This document shows positions 44,970 to 54,704 of a stretch of 64,000 bases of DNA, piece after piece; position 1 is the stretch's first letter; each line of letters opens with the position of its first letter. A program made the translations under genes and the position numbers. The notes beneath the pieces are model-generated. The model saw nothing but the letters and a program-made list of their open reading frames with translations. It ran no database searches and was not told the DNA's origin. Source of the DNA: Rhizobium sp. S152 (GTDB lineage: Bacteria > Pseudomonadota > Alphaproteobacteria > Rhizobiales > Rhizobiaceae); assembly GCF_030380735.1 (NCBI RefSeq), contig NZ_JAUDRZ010000010.1:1-64000 (forward strand). Reading direction: 5' to 3'.

Positions 44970-46157
44970 ATGGGCATCGCCAGCGGCATCCGGAAACACG
45001 CCAAGAAGATCGCGATCGGCGAGCAATACGGCTCCGAGCGCCATTACAGCGCCTGGGCGCAGACGCTGCGCGATAGCACCGAGGCGCTGCCGCAGCCGCA
45101 GGCGCCGGTGCAACGGGTGCAGAAGGATGGCCTCGACATCAGCGTGGCCTGGGCAATCATCGGCATTTTCCTGATGCTGGCGCTTTCGGCCATCTACATG
45201 ATGTCGCTGATCCTGATCCCGCTGACGCTCGCCATCGTCGTCGGCATGATCCTCGGCATGCTCGCCGAGCGGCTAAGCAAGATGGGCGTGCCGCGCATCA
45301 CCAATGCGGTGCTGCTCTCGGGAACCGTCGCCCTGATCATCTTCTTCGTCGCCAACGCGCTCGCGGGACCGGGCGCCACGCTTGTCAACGAAGGGCCTGC
45401 CTTCGTCGAGAAGACGCTGCAGCGGCTGATGCCCTATCTCGAACGGATCAAGTGGCTGCACATCACGCCCGAGACCTTCGAAAGCGGGCCGATGTCGAGC
45501 GACAAGCTGTTGGAAAATACCGGCAACGTCCTGCACCTCGTCACCGCAAACCTGACGCCGGCGCTGATCCAGGCGCTGATCTTCTTCGCCGCGCTGCTGC
45601 TGTTTCTCGCCGGGCGCGTGACGCTGCGCAAGTCGATCATCATGGTGTTTCGCACGCGGGCGCAGCGGCTGGCGGCGATCCGGGTCATCAACGGCGTCGA
45701 GCAGGTGCTCGGCTTCTATTTCGCCACCGCGTCGCTGATCTATGTCTGCCTCGGTGTCGTCATGATGGTGATCGCCTATCTCGGCGGGCTCCCCTCGCCG
45801 GTGCTCTGGGGCTTCTTCGCCTTCCTGTCGAGCTTCATTCCCTATCTCGGCATCACCATGATGACGCTGGCGATCGCCATTGCCGGCATCCTCACCCATG
45901 ACACGCTGCTGCTGAGCCTCATCCCTGCCGCCGCCTTCTTCACCGTCCACCTCGTCATGGAGAACCTGATCTTCCCGGCGGTGATGGGAAAGCGGCTGGA
46001 GATCAACCCCTTCGTGGTGTTTCTCGCCATCCTGTTCTGGACATGGATGTGGGGCGCCGTCGGTGCTATGCTGGCGCTGCCGCTGTCACTGATCGTGATG
46101 ACCATCATCGATGAACTCTTCATCGAAGAGAAACCGCAGCCGCAATTGCCGAAATGA
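44970..46157 (+). CDS. AI-2E (PerM) family transporter
   Basis: This 395-residue inner-membrane protein has about eight transmembrane helices and the family layout: an N-terminal soluble stretch of 55 residues, paired helices (about 58-110), a periplasmic linker (130-190), and a C-terminal half with PYLGITMMTLAIAIAGI and ENLIFPAVMGKRLEINPFVVFLAILFWTWMWGAVGAMLALPL. Substrates in the family include AI-2 and Na+; this member's is unknown. Position 18 bp before the next gene suggests co-transcription. Confidence 0.9.
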   Translation: MGIASGIRKHAKKIAIGEQYGSERHYSAWAQTLRDSTEALPQPQAPVQRVQKDGLDISVAWAIIGIFLMLALSAIYMMSLILIPLTLAIVVGMILGMLAERLSKMGVPRITNAVLLSGTVALIIFFVANALAGPGATLVNEGPAFVEKTLQRLMPYLERIKWLHITPETFESGPMSSDKLLENTGNVLHLVTANLTPALIQALIFFAALLLFLAGRVTLRKSIIMVFRTRAQRLAAIRVINGVEQVLGFYFATASLIYVCLGVVMMVIAYLGGLPSPVLWGFFAFLSSFIPYLGITMMTLAIAIAGILTHDTLLLSLIPAAAFFTVHLVMENLIFPAVMGKRLEINPFVVFLAILFWTWMWGAVGAMLALPLSLIVMTIIDELFIEEKPQPQLPK

Positions 46158-46175
46158 GTGAGGCAGGACGCGTAG

Positions 46176-47465
46176 ATGGCCGAAATTGATCTGAACTTCT
46201 CCACCCACGACCGCCTGACCAGCGGCGTGTCTCCCTGGGGCCGCGGCGCCGGCCGCCCCCGATATCATCCCCTCCAGGACCATCTCAGGGTGGATGCGCT
46301 CGTGGTCGGCGGCGGCATCACCGGCGCGATGATGGGCCAGCATCTTCAGGAGCGCGGCCTGTCGGTGGCGATCGTCGACCGCGAGCGGCCGGGCTTCGGC
46401 AGCACGCTCGCCTCGACGGCGATGCTGATGTGGGAGATCGACCGGACCCTGACGGAGCTCGAGACCTTCTACGGCTACGAGCGGGCCGTCGGGATCTACC
46501 GCCGCAGCGCTGCTGCCATGGCGGGACTTGCCAAGCTGATCGCGGCGCATCGCATCCCCTGCCAGTTCCGGCCGCGGCAATCACTGCTCCTGACCAGCAA
46601 CCAGGAGGGCGCCCGCGACCTTCTGACCGAGGTGGACCTGCGCCGCCGCGCCGGGCTGCCGAGCAGCTATCTAGAACATTGCGACCTGTTCACCGAATTC
46701 GAGCTCGACCGCGACGCCGGCATTTTTTCGCGCGGCGCGGCGGAGGCCGATCCGCTGCTCATCACCTGGGCGCTGCTCGATATCGCGACGCGGCAGGGTG
46801 CGACGCTGGTCAACGCGTCGGTGACACGGATGCATAGCGAGGGCGGCCGCGTCACCGCGGAGACCGAGAGCGGCTTCGTGATCGAGGCGAAGGCGGCGGT
46901 GCTGGCGACCGGCTACACCATGCCCGAGATCGACATGCCGAAGCTGCATCGGAGCACCTCCAGTTGGGCGCTCTCGACCGTGCCGCAGGACCCGGCGACG
47001 CTCTGGCGCGACCGGGCGCTGATCTGGGAGGACAGCCACCCCTATCTCTACATGCGCACGACGCCGGATAACCGGATCGTGGTCGGCGGAGAGGATGACG
47101 ACACGGTGGATCCGGCGACGCGAGACGCCAAGACGCCCGGCAAGATCGCGGCGATCCGCGAAAAGATGAAGCGGCTCTGGCCCAGGGCCGATACCCGCGT
47201 CGCCACCTCCTGGTGCGGCACCTTCGGCGAGACCGAGGACGGTCTGCCGCTGATCGGCCCGGTGCCTGGCCTCGCCAACATCTACGGCGCCTACGGCTAC
47301 GGCGGCAACGGCATCACCTTCTCCTATCTCGCCACGCAGATGATCGGCGCGATGATTTCCGGTGCGCAACGCGACTGGTTCGACGATTTCGCAATGGACC
47401 GGGATGGGCCGGGAAACGGCGTGCGGCGGGATGAGGCGGCGCGGGTGGAGATGGTGGTGAGGTAG
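46176..47465 (+). CDS. FAD-dependent amine oxidoreductase (DAO family)
   Basis: This 429-residue protein has the N-terminal Rossmann FAD motif VDALVVGGGITGAMMGQHLQERG (about 39-61), a second dinucleotide site (KAAVLATGY) and a C-terminal FAD loop (GPVPGLANIYGAYGYGGNGITFSYLA). The GFGSTLASTAML motif is typical of the glycine oxidase/DadA-like group. The substrate is unknown. It begins 18 bp after the AI-2E-type gene on the same strand. Confidence 0.88.
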   Translation: MAEIDLNFSTHDRLTSGVSPWGRGAGRPRYHPLQDHLRVDALVVGGGITGAMMGQHLQERGLSVAIVDRERPGFGSTLASTAMLMWEIDRTLTELETFYGYERAVGIYRRSAAAMAGLAKLIAAHRIPCQFRPRQSLLLTSNQEGARDLLTEVDLRRRAGLPSSYLEHCDLFTEFELDRDAGIFSRGAAEADPLLITWALLDIATRQGATLVNASVTRMHSEGGRVTAETESGFVIEAKAAVLATGYTMPEIDMPKLHRSTSSWALSTVPQDPATLWRDRALIWEDSHPYLYMRTTPDNRIVVGGEDDDTVDPATRDAKTPGKIAAIREKMKRLWPRADTRVATSWCGTFGETEDGLPLIGPVPGLANIYGAYGYGGNGITFSYLATQMIGAMISGAQRDWFDDFAMDRDGPGNGVRRDEAARVEMVVR

Positions 47466-47524
47466 CCTGCGGAGGCGTTTTGCCGTGGTGGCCGCGAACG
47501 CGAACGCCTGGCCGAGCTGCACTC

Positions 47525-48376
47525 CTACTGCGTCGTCTGATCATCCCCCATGTCCTCGACATCCTGCAGCCGGACGAATTCCACGCCGCGTGCCTTGAGG
47601 TCGAGAATGGCCCTGGCGACGCCCTCGCCGGCGGCATGGGTGGGCTGGTTGATATGGGAGATGACCACGTCTCCGTCTTGCGCCGACGCGATGCGCTTTT
47701 CGGTGACGGCGGCGCCGAGCAGCGAGCCGCCGTCGCCGTTAACCGAGTAGCCGGCGATGCGGTAGCCCATGGCGCGGATCTGGGCGATCGACGACAGGTC
47801 GTATTTGGCGGTCGAGCCGCGGAACCAGTGCGGTGCCGGAACGCCCGACGCGAGCATGGCATCGGCCCCGCCCTGCACTTCGACGCGCACGGCTTCGGGC
47901 GACCCGGCGGATGCGATGCCGTAGATCAAGGCCGGCTTGTCGACCGCCGGAATATGGTTCTGGCCGTGGTTCTCCAGCTCGAAGAGATCGGGATTGTCGA
48001 GCATGACCTTCAGCGCCTGCGGATTGTGCTTCAGCCAGCGCGCCGTCACGAAGATGGTCGCGGGGATGCGCTCACGAACGAGGGCCGATAGGATGCGGTC
48101 GTCGGCCTTGCCCATGCAGGCATCGAAGGTGAGCGCGATGCGCGGACGGTTCTTGATGCCGGAGCGGATGACATGCAGGTGCGGCTCCACCAGCTTCGGA
48201 CCCTTGAGCTTCGGCGTGGGGGGAACGGCTGGCGTTCCCGGGGACACGGCGAGCGTTCCCGGGGACACGTCCGTTACCGCCGGCACGGGCGCGGCGGCTG
48301 CCGCAGCCTGAGGCGCGCGCGGCGACGCGGCCGCGATGCTGACGAGAAGGACCGGAGCGAGAAGAAGACGATTCAT
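47525..48376 (-). CDS. Secreted polysaccharide deacetylase
   Basis: This 283-residue protein has a signal peptide (about 1-23) and a NodB-type domain from about 75. Motif 1 reads ALTFDACMG: the catalytic Asp is kept but the usual second Asp is Ala, a known variant subgroup. Motif 2 has ELENHGQNH, motif 3 WFRGSTAKYD and motif 4 GYSVNGDGG. The linker after the signal has a repeat of SPGT motifs encoded by GTTCCCGGGGACACG repeats. It likely deacetylates surface polysaccharide in the periplasm. The ATG at 48376 was chosen so that the signal peptide starts cleanly. Confidence 0.85.
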   Translation of the reverse strand: MNRLLLAPVLLVSIAAASPRAPQAAAAAAPVPAVTDVSPGTLAVSPGTPAVPPTPKLKGPKLVEPHLHVIRSGIKNRPRIALTFDACMGKADDRILSALVRERIPATIFVTARWLKHNPQALKVMLDNPDLFELENHGQNHIPAVDKPALIYGIASAGSPEAVRVEVQGGADAMLASGVPAPHWFRGSTAKYDLSSIAQIRAMGYRIAGYSVNGDGGSLLGAAVTEKRIASAQDGDVVISHINQPTHAAGEGVARAILDLKARGVEFVRLQDVEDMGDDQTTQ

Positions 48377-48526
48377 AACAGTGAGATGCCGTTTGACGTT
48401 GACGCGCTGCATAATGCAAAAAGTGGCAGCGCGCCACCGGCGCGATGCCACCGGCAGATCATATGCCTTGACGCCAGATAGGCGCGCAACACGGCAAATT
48501 TATGCAGGCGCGGTAGCGGCCCGCGA

Positions 48527-48916
48527 TCAGTCGTAAAGATAATATTTGGTCCACTTCTCGCGCGGGACCTTTTCGCCGATGGTGTACTGGAGTTCGCGCA
48601 CGTTGATGTGCTGCGGACCGGTGATGCAGCTGTAGGAAAGGTGATACCAATCACCCTTGCTGCGAAACACCGCACCGGGTGCTTCCAGCCGGTCGTCGCT
48701 GGGAACCGGATCCTTGAAGGTGTAGGCGATCACCTTGTCGGGCTTGTAACCTGTCGCGTCCTTGTTGATGCGGCTCATCGCCTCGGTGTCGCAGCTCTGC
48801 TCCAGGCGGGTCGCGGGATCGAGCTTTTCGAGCTGCTTCTTGATTGCGGGGTCGACGGCGAAAGCCGGGCCGGCAAGGCTGAGGACGGATAGAAGCAACA
48901 CGAGACGTTTCGGCAT
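48527..48916 (-). CDS. DUF930-domain secreted protein
   Basis: This 129-residue protein has a signal peptide (MPKRLVLLLSVLSLAGPAFA, cleavage at residue 20) and a DUF930 domain (LEKLDPATRLEQSCDTEAMSRINKD at about 30-55). Two cysteines, in SCDTEAM and YSCITGP, may form a disulfide. The DUF930 family is typical of rhizobia; function unknown. The start at 48916 was chosen from the signal peptide. Confidence 0.85.
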   Translation of the reverse strand: MPKRLVLLLSVLSLAGPAFAVDPAIKKQLEKLDPATRLEQSCDTEAMSRINKDATGYKPDKVIAYTFKDPVPSDDRLEAPGAVFRSKGDWYHLSYSCITGPQHINVRELQYTIGEKVPREKWTKYYLYD

Positions 48917-49173
48917 TTCGGGGTATTCCTTTGCATGCTCATTCCGGAATTCGACACCCGATCCGCTGCCGACCTGCAGGGACGAAGACCGATAAGGGGT
49001 GGGTAAATTCCGCGCGACGCTAGCGGACTTTCTTAAAGAATGTGGTGACATCAAGGCAACATGAGGGATGCTTGCCTTTTCACACAAGCGTGTTCACGAC
49101 ACCTTATCGACGCTTGATCCGACGCCCGCCCGCCTCTATCTCTTCAGCACCGCAATCCCATCCGGAGCATTCC

Positions 49174-51282
49174 TTGTCCGCCTTCAAGAACCTGCCGACC
49201 CCGCCCGTTGCGCCCAAGAAGCCGCTCGACGATACCCGCCACGGTATTACCCGCACGGACGACTACGCCTGGCTGCGCGCCGACAACTGGCAGGCGATGT
49301 TCAAGGATCCGTCGATCCTCGACCCCGAGATCCGCAAGCATCTGGAAGCGGAGAACGCCTACATGAACGCGGCGATGGAAGACACCAAGCCGCTGCAGAA
49401 GACGCTGTTTGCCGAGATGCGGGGCCGCATCAAGGAAGATGACAGTTCCGTTCCCTCCAAGGACGGGCCCTACGCCTACGGCACCTTCTTCGTGACCGGC
49501 GGCGAGCAGCCGCGCTATTTCCGCATTCCGCGCGATGGCGACGGCAAGGATGAGAGCATCCGCGACGTGCTGCTCGACGGCGACAAGGAAGCAGAGGGCA
49601 AGGCCTATTTCCGGCTGGCGGGCATCGACCACTCGACCGACCACAACCGCGGCATCTGGGGCTATGACGACAAGGGCTCGGAGTTCTACACGCTGAAGGT
49701 TCGCGATCTTTCAACCGGCGAAGACATGGCCGACCTGATCGAGAACACCGGCGGCGGCGGCGCCTGGGCGCCCGACGGCAAGAGCTTCTTCTATTCGGCG
49801 CTGGACGAGAACCACCGTCCCTCCAAGGTGTTCCACCACATCATCGGCACGCCGCAATCGGACGACCGGCTGGTCTACGAGGAAGAGGATGCGGGCTTCT
49901 TCATGGGCGTCGGCGGCTCGTTGCTCGACGACTTCATCTATATCGACATCCATGACCACGAAACCTCGGAATACCGGCTGCTCTCGACCAGGGACCTGAC
50001 GGCCGAGCCGAAGCTGGTGGCTAGGCGCGAGGAAGGCATCGAGTATTCGATGACCGAGGGCGGCAATGTCTTCTACATCCTTACCAACGACGGCGACGCC
50101 AAGGATTTCAAGATCATGGAAACGCCGGTGGACAAGCCGGGCAAGGAAAACTGGCGCGAGGTGGTGGCCCACAAGCCGGGCACGCTGATCATCAGCCACA
50201 TGGCCTATGCGCGCCATCTGCTCTGGCTGGAGCGCAAGGACGGGCTGCCGCAGATCATGGTGCGCGACCGCCGCACCGGCGAGGAACATGCGATCGCCTT
50301 CGCCGAGGAGGCCTATTCGCTCGGCCTGCAGGGCTCGTCCGAATATGACAGCGACGTGATCCGTTTCTCCTATTCGTCGATGACGACGCCCTCGCAACTC
50401 TATGACTACAACATGGTGACGCGCGAGCGCACGCTGCTGAAGACGCAGGAAGTCCCATCAGGCCACAACATCGACAACTACGTCACCCGCCGTGTCTTCG
50501 CGCCGGGCTGGGATGGCGTCGAGGTGCCGGTCACCCTGCTCTATCGCAAGGACTTGGCCCTCGACGGCTCCGCGCCCTGCCTGCTTTACGGTTACGGCGC
50601 CTATGGCGTGACCATTCCGGCGAGCTTCAACACCAACTGCCTGTCGCTGGTCGACCGCGGCTTCGTCTATGCCATCGCCCATATCCGCGGCGGCAAGGAC
50701 AAGGGCTTTGCCTGGTACGAAGACGGCAAGATGGAGAAGAAGACCAACACCTTCAAGGACTTCATCGCGGCGGCAGATTATCTGAATCAACAGCAGTTCA
50801 CCTCCTACAAGAACATCATCGCCGAGGGCGGCTCGGCCGGCGGCATGCTGATGGGGGCGATTTCGAACATGGCACCGGAGAAATTCGCCGGCGTCATCGC
50901 CGCCGTGCCCTTCGTCGACGTCTTGAACACCATGCTCGACGACACGCTGCCGCTCACCCCGCCGGAATGGCCGGAATGGGGCAACCCGATCGACAGCCGC
51001 GAGGAATACGAACAGATCGCCGCCTATTCGCCCTACGACAACGTCGAAGCCAAGCCCTACCCGCCGATCCTGGCGCTTGGCGGCCTGACCGACCCGCGCG
51101 TCACCTATTGGGAACCGGCGAAGTGGGTGGCGAAGCTGCGCGAGAAATCGATCAGCGATGCGCCGATCCTGCTCAAGACCAACATGGATGCCGGCCACGG
51201 CGGGGCTTCCGGTCGCTTCCAGCGGCTGGAGGAGATCGCGTTCGAGTATGCGTTCGCGCTGAAGGTGGCGGGGAAGATGTGA
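49174..51282 (+). CDS. ptrB: Oligopeptidase B (S9 family serine peptidase)
   Basis: This 702-residue enzyme cleaves short peptides after basic residues in the cytosol. The beta-propeller spans about 70-420 and the alpha/beta-hydrolase domain is about 440-700. The catalytic Ser is in GGSAGGMLMG (near 551), Asp is in GLTDPRV and His is in DAGHGGASGR. The start is TTG at 49174, with GGAG 7 nt upstream, giving the usual LSAFKNLPTPP. The frame is open further upstream from GTG 49042 but without ribosome site or family sequence. Confidence 0.93.
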   Translation: MSAFKNLPTPPVAPKKPLDDTRHGITRTDDYAWLRADNWQAMFKDPSILDPEIRKHLEAENAYMNAAMEDTKPLQKTLFAEMRGRIKEDDSSVPSKDGPYAYGTFFVTGGEQPRYFRIPRDGDGKDESIRDVLLDGDKEAEGKAYFRLAGIDHSTDHNRGIWGYDDKGSEFYTLKVRDLSTGEDMADLIENTGGGGAWAPDGKSFFYSALDENHRPSKVFHHIIGTPQSDDRLVYEEEDAGFFMGVGGSLLDDFIYIDIHDHETSEYRLLSTRDLTAEPKLVARREEGIEYSMTEGGNVFYILTNDGDAKDFKIMETPVDKPGKENWREVVAHKPGTLIISHMAYARHLLWLERKDGLPQIMVRDRRTGEEHAIAFAEEAYSLGLQGSSEYDSDVIRFSYSSMTTPSQLYDYNMVTRERTLLKTQEVPSGHNIDNYVTRRVFAPGWDGVEVPVTLLYRKDLALDGSAPCLLYGYGAYGVTIPASFNTNCLSLVDRGFVYAIAHIRGGKDKGFAWYEDGKMEKKTNTFKDFIAAADYLNQQQFTSYKNIIAEGGSAGGMLMGAISNMAPEKFAGVIAAVPFVDVLNTMLDDTLPLTPPEWPEWGNPIDSREEYEQIAAYSPYDNVEAKPYPPILALGGLTDPRVTYWEPAKWVAKLREKSISDAPILLKTNMDAGHGGASGRFQRLEEIAFEYAFALKVAGKM

Positions 51283-51340
51283 GGATGCTGGCGGGGTGCC
51301 GTGGGTAATCCTTGCTCCCCCGCCAACGGAAGGAGCCCCC

Positions 51341-51388
51341 ATGCCCGTCTACATCGCCGAGATGGCAGCAGAGATGGACGACGGCTGA
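51341..51388 (+). CDS. 15-residue leader-like peptide
   Basis: ATG at 51341 is preceded by GGAAGGAG at ideal spacing. The frame reads MPVYIAEMAAEMDDG and stops at once. A perfect 8-bp hairpin follows directly (51389-51410). It lies 95 bp upstream of a homocysteine methyltransferase gene and has two internal Met codons. It may be a regulatory leader, but could be a chance frame. Confidence 0.35.
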   Translation: MPVYIAEMAAEMDDG

Positions 51389-51410
51389 GATTGGCTTTGC
51401 GGAGCCAATC
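51389..51410. promoter_or_regulatory. Stem-loop after the leader-like frame
   Basis: GATTGGCT (51389-51396) pairs perfectly with AGCCAATC (51403-51410) around a six-base loop, directly after the TGA of the short frame. It has only CTGTATCTTTC downstream, so it is not a strong terminator. It could also end ptrB transcription weakly. Confidence 0.4.
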
Positions 51411-51482
51411 CTGTATCTTTCTAATTCCTAATTTACATTACATGGCATCGCATCTGTTTCCTGCTTTCCGGGAGGGACCGAT

Positions 51483-52427
51483 ATGGCGAAGTACAGAGCG
51501 CATCTGCCGCAGCTCGATGGCGGGTTCTTCGTGAGCGATGGCGGCATGGAGACGACCTTCATCTTTCATGACGGGATGGAGCTGCCGCATTTCGCCTCCT
51601 TCGTGATGGTTGACGACGAGGAAGGGCGGGACCGGTTGCTGGTCTACTACCGCCGCTACCTCGATATCGCCCGCAAACACCGGGCCGGCTTCATCCTGGA
51701 TACGCCGACATGGCGGGCCAATCCCGACTGGGGCGAGAAGCTCGGCTATGACGCGCAAGCGCTGCACCGTGCCAATCTCGCCGCCGTCGATCTGCTTGTG
51801 CCGCTTCGCGAGAAGTGCGAGGAGCCGGGCAGGCCGATCGTGATCTCAGGCGCGATCGGGCCGCGCGGAGACGGCTACAGGGCGGGCAACATGAGTGCTG
51901 CCGAGGCGGAGGATTATCATGGTGCGCAGATTAAGAGCTTCGCCGAAAGCGAGGCCGACATGGTGGCGGCCTATACGCTGACCAATATCGACGAGGCGAT
52001 CGGCGTCGCGCGCGCCGCTGCCGCCCGCATGCCCTGCGCGATCTCGTTCACGGTCGAGACGGACGGCCGGCTGGTGACGGGGCGGAGCCTGCAGGATGCG
52101 ATCGAAACCACGGATGCGGCGACCGGCGGCTCGCCCGCCTACTACATGATCAACTGCGCGCACCCCACCCATTTTTCCGGTGCTCTCGATCGCGGCAGCG
52201 GCTGGACACGGCGCATCGCCGGCTTGCGCGCCAATGCCTCGCGCATGAGCCATGCGGAACTCGACGAAAGCGAGGTGCTGGATGCCGGTGATCCTATCGA
52301 CCTCGGGCAGCGCTACCGCGACCTGTTGCGGAATATGCCCGCCATCAGGATCGTCGGCGGTTGCTGCGGCACGGATCACCGCCATGTGGCGGCGATCTGC
52401 GAGGCCTGCCTGCCCGAGGCCGCCTAA
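51483..52427 (+). CDS. Homocysteine S-methyltransferase family protein
   Basis: This 314-residue protein is a Zn-dependent methyltransferase of the Pfam S-methyl_trans family, converting homocysteine to methionine with S-methylmethionine or another methyl donor. Zinc ligands are the first Cys in INCAHPTHF (near 223) and the Cys pair in VGGCCGTDHRH (near 300). The opening DGGMETTFIFHDG is a variant of the usual DGGxGTxL. A GGGAGG ribosome site precedes the ATG. The substrate may differ from the MmuM norm. Confidence 0.88.
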   Translation: MAKYRAHLPQLDGGFFVSDGGMETTFIFHDGMELPHFASFVMVDDEEGRDRLLVYYRRYLDIARKHRAGFILDTPTWRANPDWGEKLGYDAQALHRANLAAVDLLVPLREKCEEPGRPIVISGAIGPRGDGYRAGNMSAAEAEDYHGAQIKSFAESEADMVAAYTLTNIDEAIGVARAAAARMPCAISFTVETDGRLVTGRSLQDAIETTDAATGGSPAYYMINCAHPTHFSGALDRGSGWTRRIAGLRANASRMSHAELDESEVLDAGDPIDLGQRYRDLLRNMPAIRIVGGCCGTDHRHVAAICEACLPEAA

Positions 52428-52430
52428 GCC

Positions 52431-53879
52431 TCAATGCCCGCCGTGATCAGTCGCAGCACCCCGATGGCCGCTGATATCGGCTCCGGCGGTCTTCGAGAAG
52501 CGCAGGTTCCAGAAGGTGGCGGTGATCGAGATCGCGGTTACGAAGAGGAAGGCGGCGGAGAAATCTTGCAGCTGCGGGGTGTGGCTGCCGGTAAACGACA
52601 TAGACGTGTGGAGCGCCAGCGCGCCTATGCAGATGCCGAGCGACAACATCAGCTGCTGGAAGGTGGTGTAGAAGCTGGTGGCGGCGCTCATGCGGTCGCG
52701 GTCGATCTCGTCATAGGCGACAGTGTTGTAGGCCGTGAACTGGAACGACATGAAGAAGCCGCACATGGCGAGGATAGCGAAGATCAGGCCAAGCGGCCAA
52801 TCGGGCCGGAACAGGGCACAGAGCGCATAGCCGACGGTGGCGATGACGCCATTGAAGACAAGGCTGCTGCGGAAGCCGAAGCGCCGCAGGATCCGCGGCG
52901 CGAATGCCTTCATGGCCATCGAGCCGATGGCGGCGGCGGTGACCAACTGGCCAGCCTTGGCGGCCGACAGCCCGAAGCCGAGCTGGAAATAAAGCGGCAG
53001 CAGGAAAGGCTGCGCGCCCTGCGTGATGCGGGTGAGCGAACCGGCGATGACCGACGTGCCGAAGCTCGGGATCTTCATCAGCGAGAAATCCATGATCGGC
53101 GACGGATGGCGCTTCGCGTGCTTGAGGTAGGCGATGCCGAAGAGCAGGCCGATGGCGATCAGGAACAGCGCGAAGGCGCCCTCGCCCGAGCGGCTCGAGC
53201 TTTCGAAGCCGAAAAGCAGTGAGCCGAGCGCGATGCCCGAAAGGATGAAGCCGACGGTATCGAAGCGCTTGCGCGTCGTGCCCTTGAAATCCTCGATATA
53301 GATCGAGACCAGCGTGAAGCCGAGAATGCCGATCGGCACGTTGATGTAGAAGATCCAGCGCCAGTCGAGATAGGTGACGATGAGGCCGCCGACCGGAGGC
53401 CCGAGGATCGGGCCGATCAGCGCCGGGACGAGCAGCCAGGACATGGCGTTCATCATGTCCTTGCGGTCGACAGTGCGCAGCAGCACCAGACGCCCGACCG
53501 GCATCATCATGGCGCCGCCCAACCCCTGCAGCAGGCGGGCCAGCACGAGGCAGAAAAGATTGGGCGCGAGCGCGCAGAATATCGAGCCGGCGACGAAGAC
53601 GGCGATCGCCGAGCGGAAGACGGTGCGCGAACCGTAGCGATCGGCGATCAGCCCGCTTGCCGGAATGAAGATGGCGAGGCTGAGGAGATAGGAGGTGAGC
53701 GCGACGCTCATCGACGGGGCGCTGACGCCGAAGTCGCGCGCCATGGTCGGAAGTGCTGTGGCAAGCACGGTGGCGTCGAGCTGTTCCATGAACATGGCGC
53801 TGGCGACGATCATCGCGACCAAGCGAAAGTTGAGCGGGGGGCGCCGAACGGACGCCGCCTGGTAGATCTGATCCGACAT
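52431..53879 (-). CDS. MFS drug exporter, DHA2 (14-helix) type
   Basis: This 482-residue protein has about 14 transmembrane helices and belongs to the EmrB/QacA family of multidrug proton antiporters. Motif A-like GLIADRYGSRTVFRSA (about 77-92), motif C in the fifth helix (LIGPILGPPVGGLIVTYLDWRWIFYINVP) and the LDATVLATALPTMARDF N-terminal signature are present. It is convergent with the methyltransferase gene, 3 bp apart. The substrate is unknown. Confidence 0.92.
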   Translation of the reverse strand: MSDQIYQAASVRRPPLNFRLVAMIVASAMFMEQLDATVLATALPTMARDFGVSAPSMSVALTSYLLSLAIFIPASGLIADRYGSRTVFRSAIAVFVAGSIFCALAPNLFCLVLARLLQGLGGAMMMPVGRLVLLRTVDRKDMMNAMSWLLVPALIGPILGPPVGGLIVTYLDWRWIFYINVPIGILGFTLVSIYIEDFKGTTRKRFDTVGFILSGIALGSLLFGFESSSRSGEGAFALFLIAIGLLFGIAYLKHAKRHPSPIMDFSLMKIPSFGTSVIAGSLTRITQGAQPFLLPLYFQLGFGLSAAKAGQLVTAAAIGSMAMKAFAPRILRRFGFRSSLVFNGVIATVGYALCALFRPDWPLGLIFAILAMCGFFMSFQFTAYNTVAYDEIDRDRMSAATSFYTTFQQLMLSLGICIGALALHTSMSFTGSHTPQLQDFSAAFLFVTAISITATFWNLRFSKTAGADISGHRGAATDHGGH

Positions 53880-54040
53880 TGTCAGGGATCACTCGCAATG
53901 GCGCGGCTCACGCGAACGCGATCAACCGCGGTATGATATGGCATGCAGCCAAGGGGAGATTGCCGTTGGGTATACGCCTGCAAATGTGGCGGCGTTGTGC
54001 TTTTATGGCAAGGCTGACATGAGGTCAGGGCATGGCTTTG

Positions 54041-54355
54041 TCAGTTGGCATTGCGCAAAAGCGCTTGATAGTCGCGGCCGCCGGAGAAGATGTTGGTGAT
54101 CGCAACACTATGCGCCTCTACCCGATAGAGAATGAGAACGCTTCGTTCGAACACCGCCATTCGTAGATCAGACCCAAGATCGCTCCGCAATACTCCAGCG
54201 AATGGCGCGTCGCCTATGCGTTCACACCTGTCGAATATGCGATCAACGTAACGCTCGGCCGTTAGGCGGCTTTGGCTGCTTTCCAGCACGTAGAGGAAGA
54301 TTTTTCGAAGGTCGTCGAGCGCTGATGGTAGATAGTCGACCTGGTAGCCGCCCAT
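54041..54355 (-). CDS. parE: ParE/RelE-family toxin
   Basis: This 104-residue protein is a ParE-type toxin: YQVDYLPSALDDLRKIFLYVLE start, AERYVDRIFDRCERIGDAPFAG helix and a C-terminal FERSVLILYRVEAHSVAITNIFSGGRDYQ sheet. ParE toxins poison gyrase, and the FSGGRDY motif is typical of the family. It follows its antitoxin by 3 bp. Confidence 0.92.
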   Translation of the reverse strand: MGGYQVDYLPSALDDLRKIFLYVLESSQSRLTAERYVDRIFDRCERIGDAPFAGVLRSDLGSDLRMAVFERSVLILYRVEAHSVAITNIFSGGRDYQALLRNAN

Positions 54356-54358
54356 TGC

Positions 54359-54616
54359 TTAGCGATGTTTCGCAAAGAGGGCATCCAGCGCCTGACGCAT
54401 CTCTTGGCTGCTCAACCTGGGACGCGGATCATCCAGCGAGGCCTGCACACGAGCGCGGATCGAGGCGATGCGCTCCTTGTGCTCTTCCTCACCACGTATC
54501 CAGACGTCGATCGCGGCGCGCACGACATCGCTGGTCGAGGCGTAGGTACCGGCCTCGACTTCCGCTCTGATCACATCAACCATTTCGGTCGGCAGGGTAA
54601 TGCTGAGCTTTTCCAT
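54359..54616 (-). CDS. parD: ParD-family antitoxin
   Basis: This 85-residue protein is an RHH antitoxin: MEKLSITLPTEMVDVIRAEVEAG start, STSDVVRAAIDVWIRG helix, and a C-terminal toxin-binding segment. Two ATGs are adjacent (54619 and 54616). It precedes parE in one operon and should repress it. Confidence 0.93.
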   Translation of the reverse strand: MEKLSITLPTEMVDVIRAEVEAGTYASTSDVVRAAIDVWIRGEEEHKERIASIRARVQASLDDPRPRLSSQEMRQALDALFAKHR

Positions 54617-54704
54617 CATTCTCGCCAGCGCCCAGTTTAGGTGAATAAAATCCTAGCATGGGCGGGCGCTTGCAGCAATTGGCCCACGGCCCTACCTATT
54701 GGTC

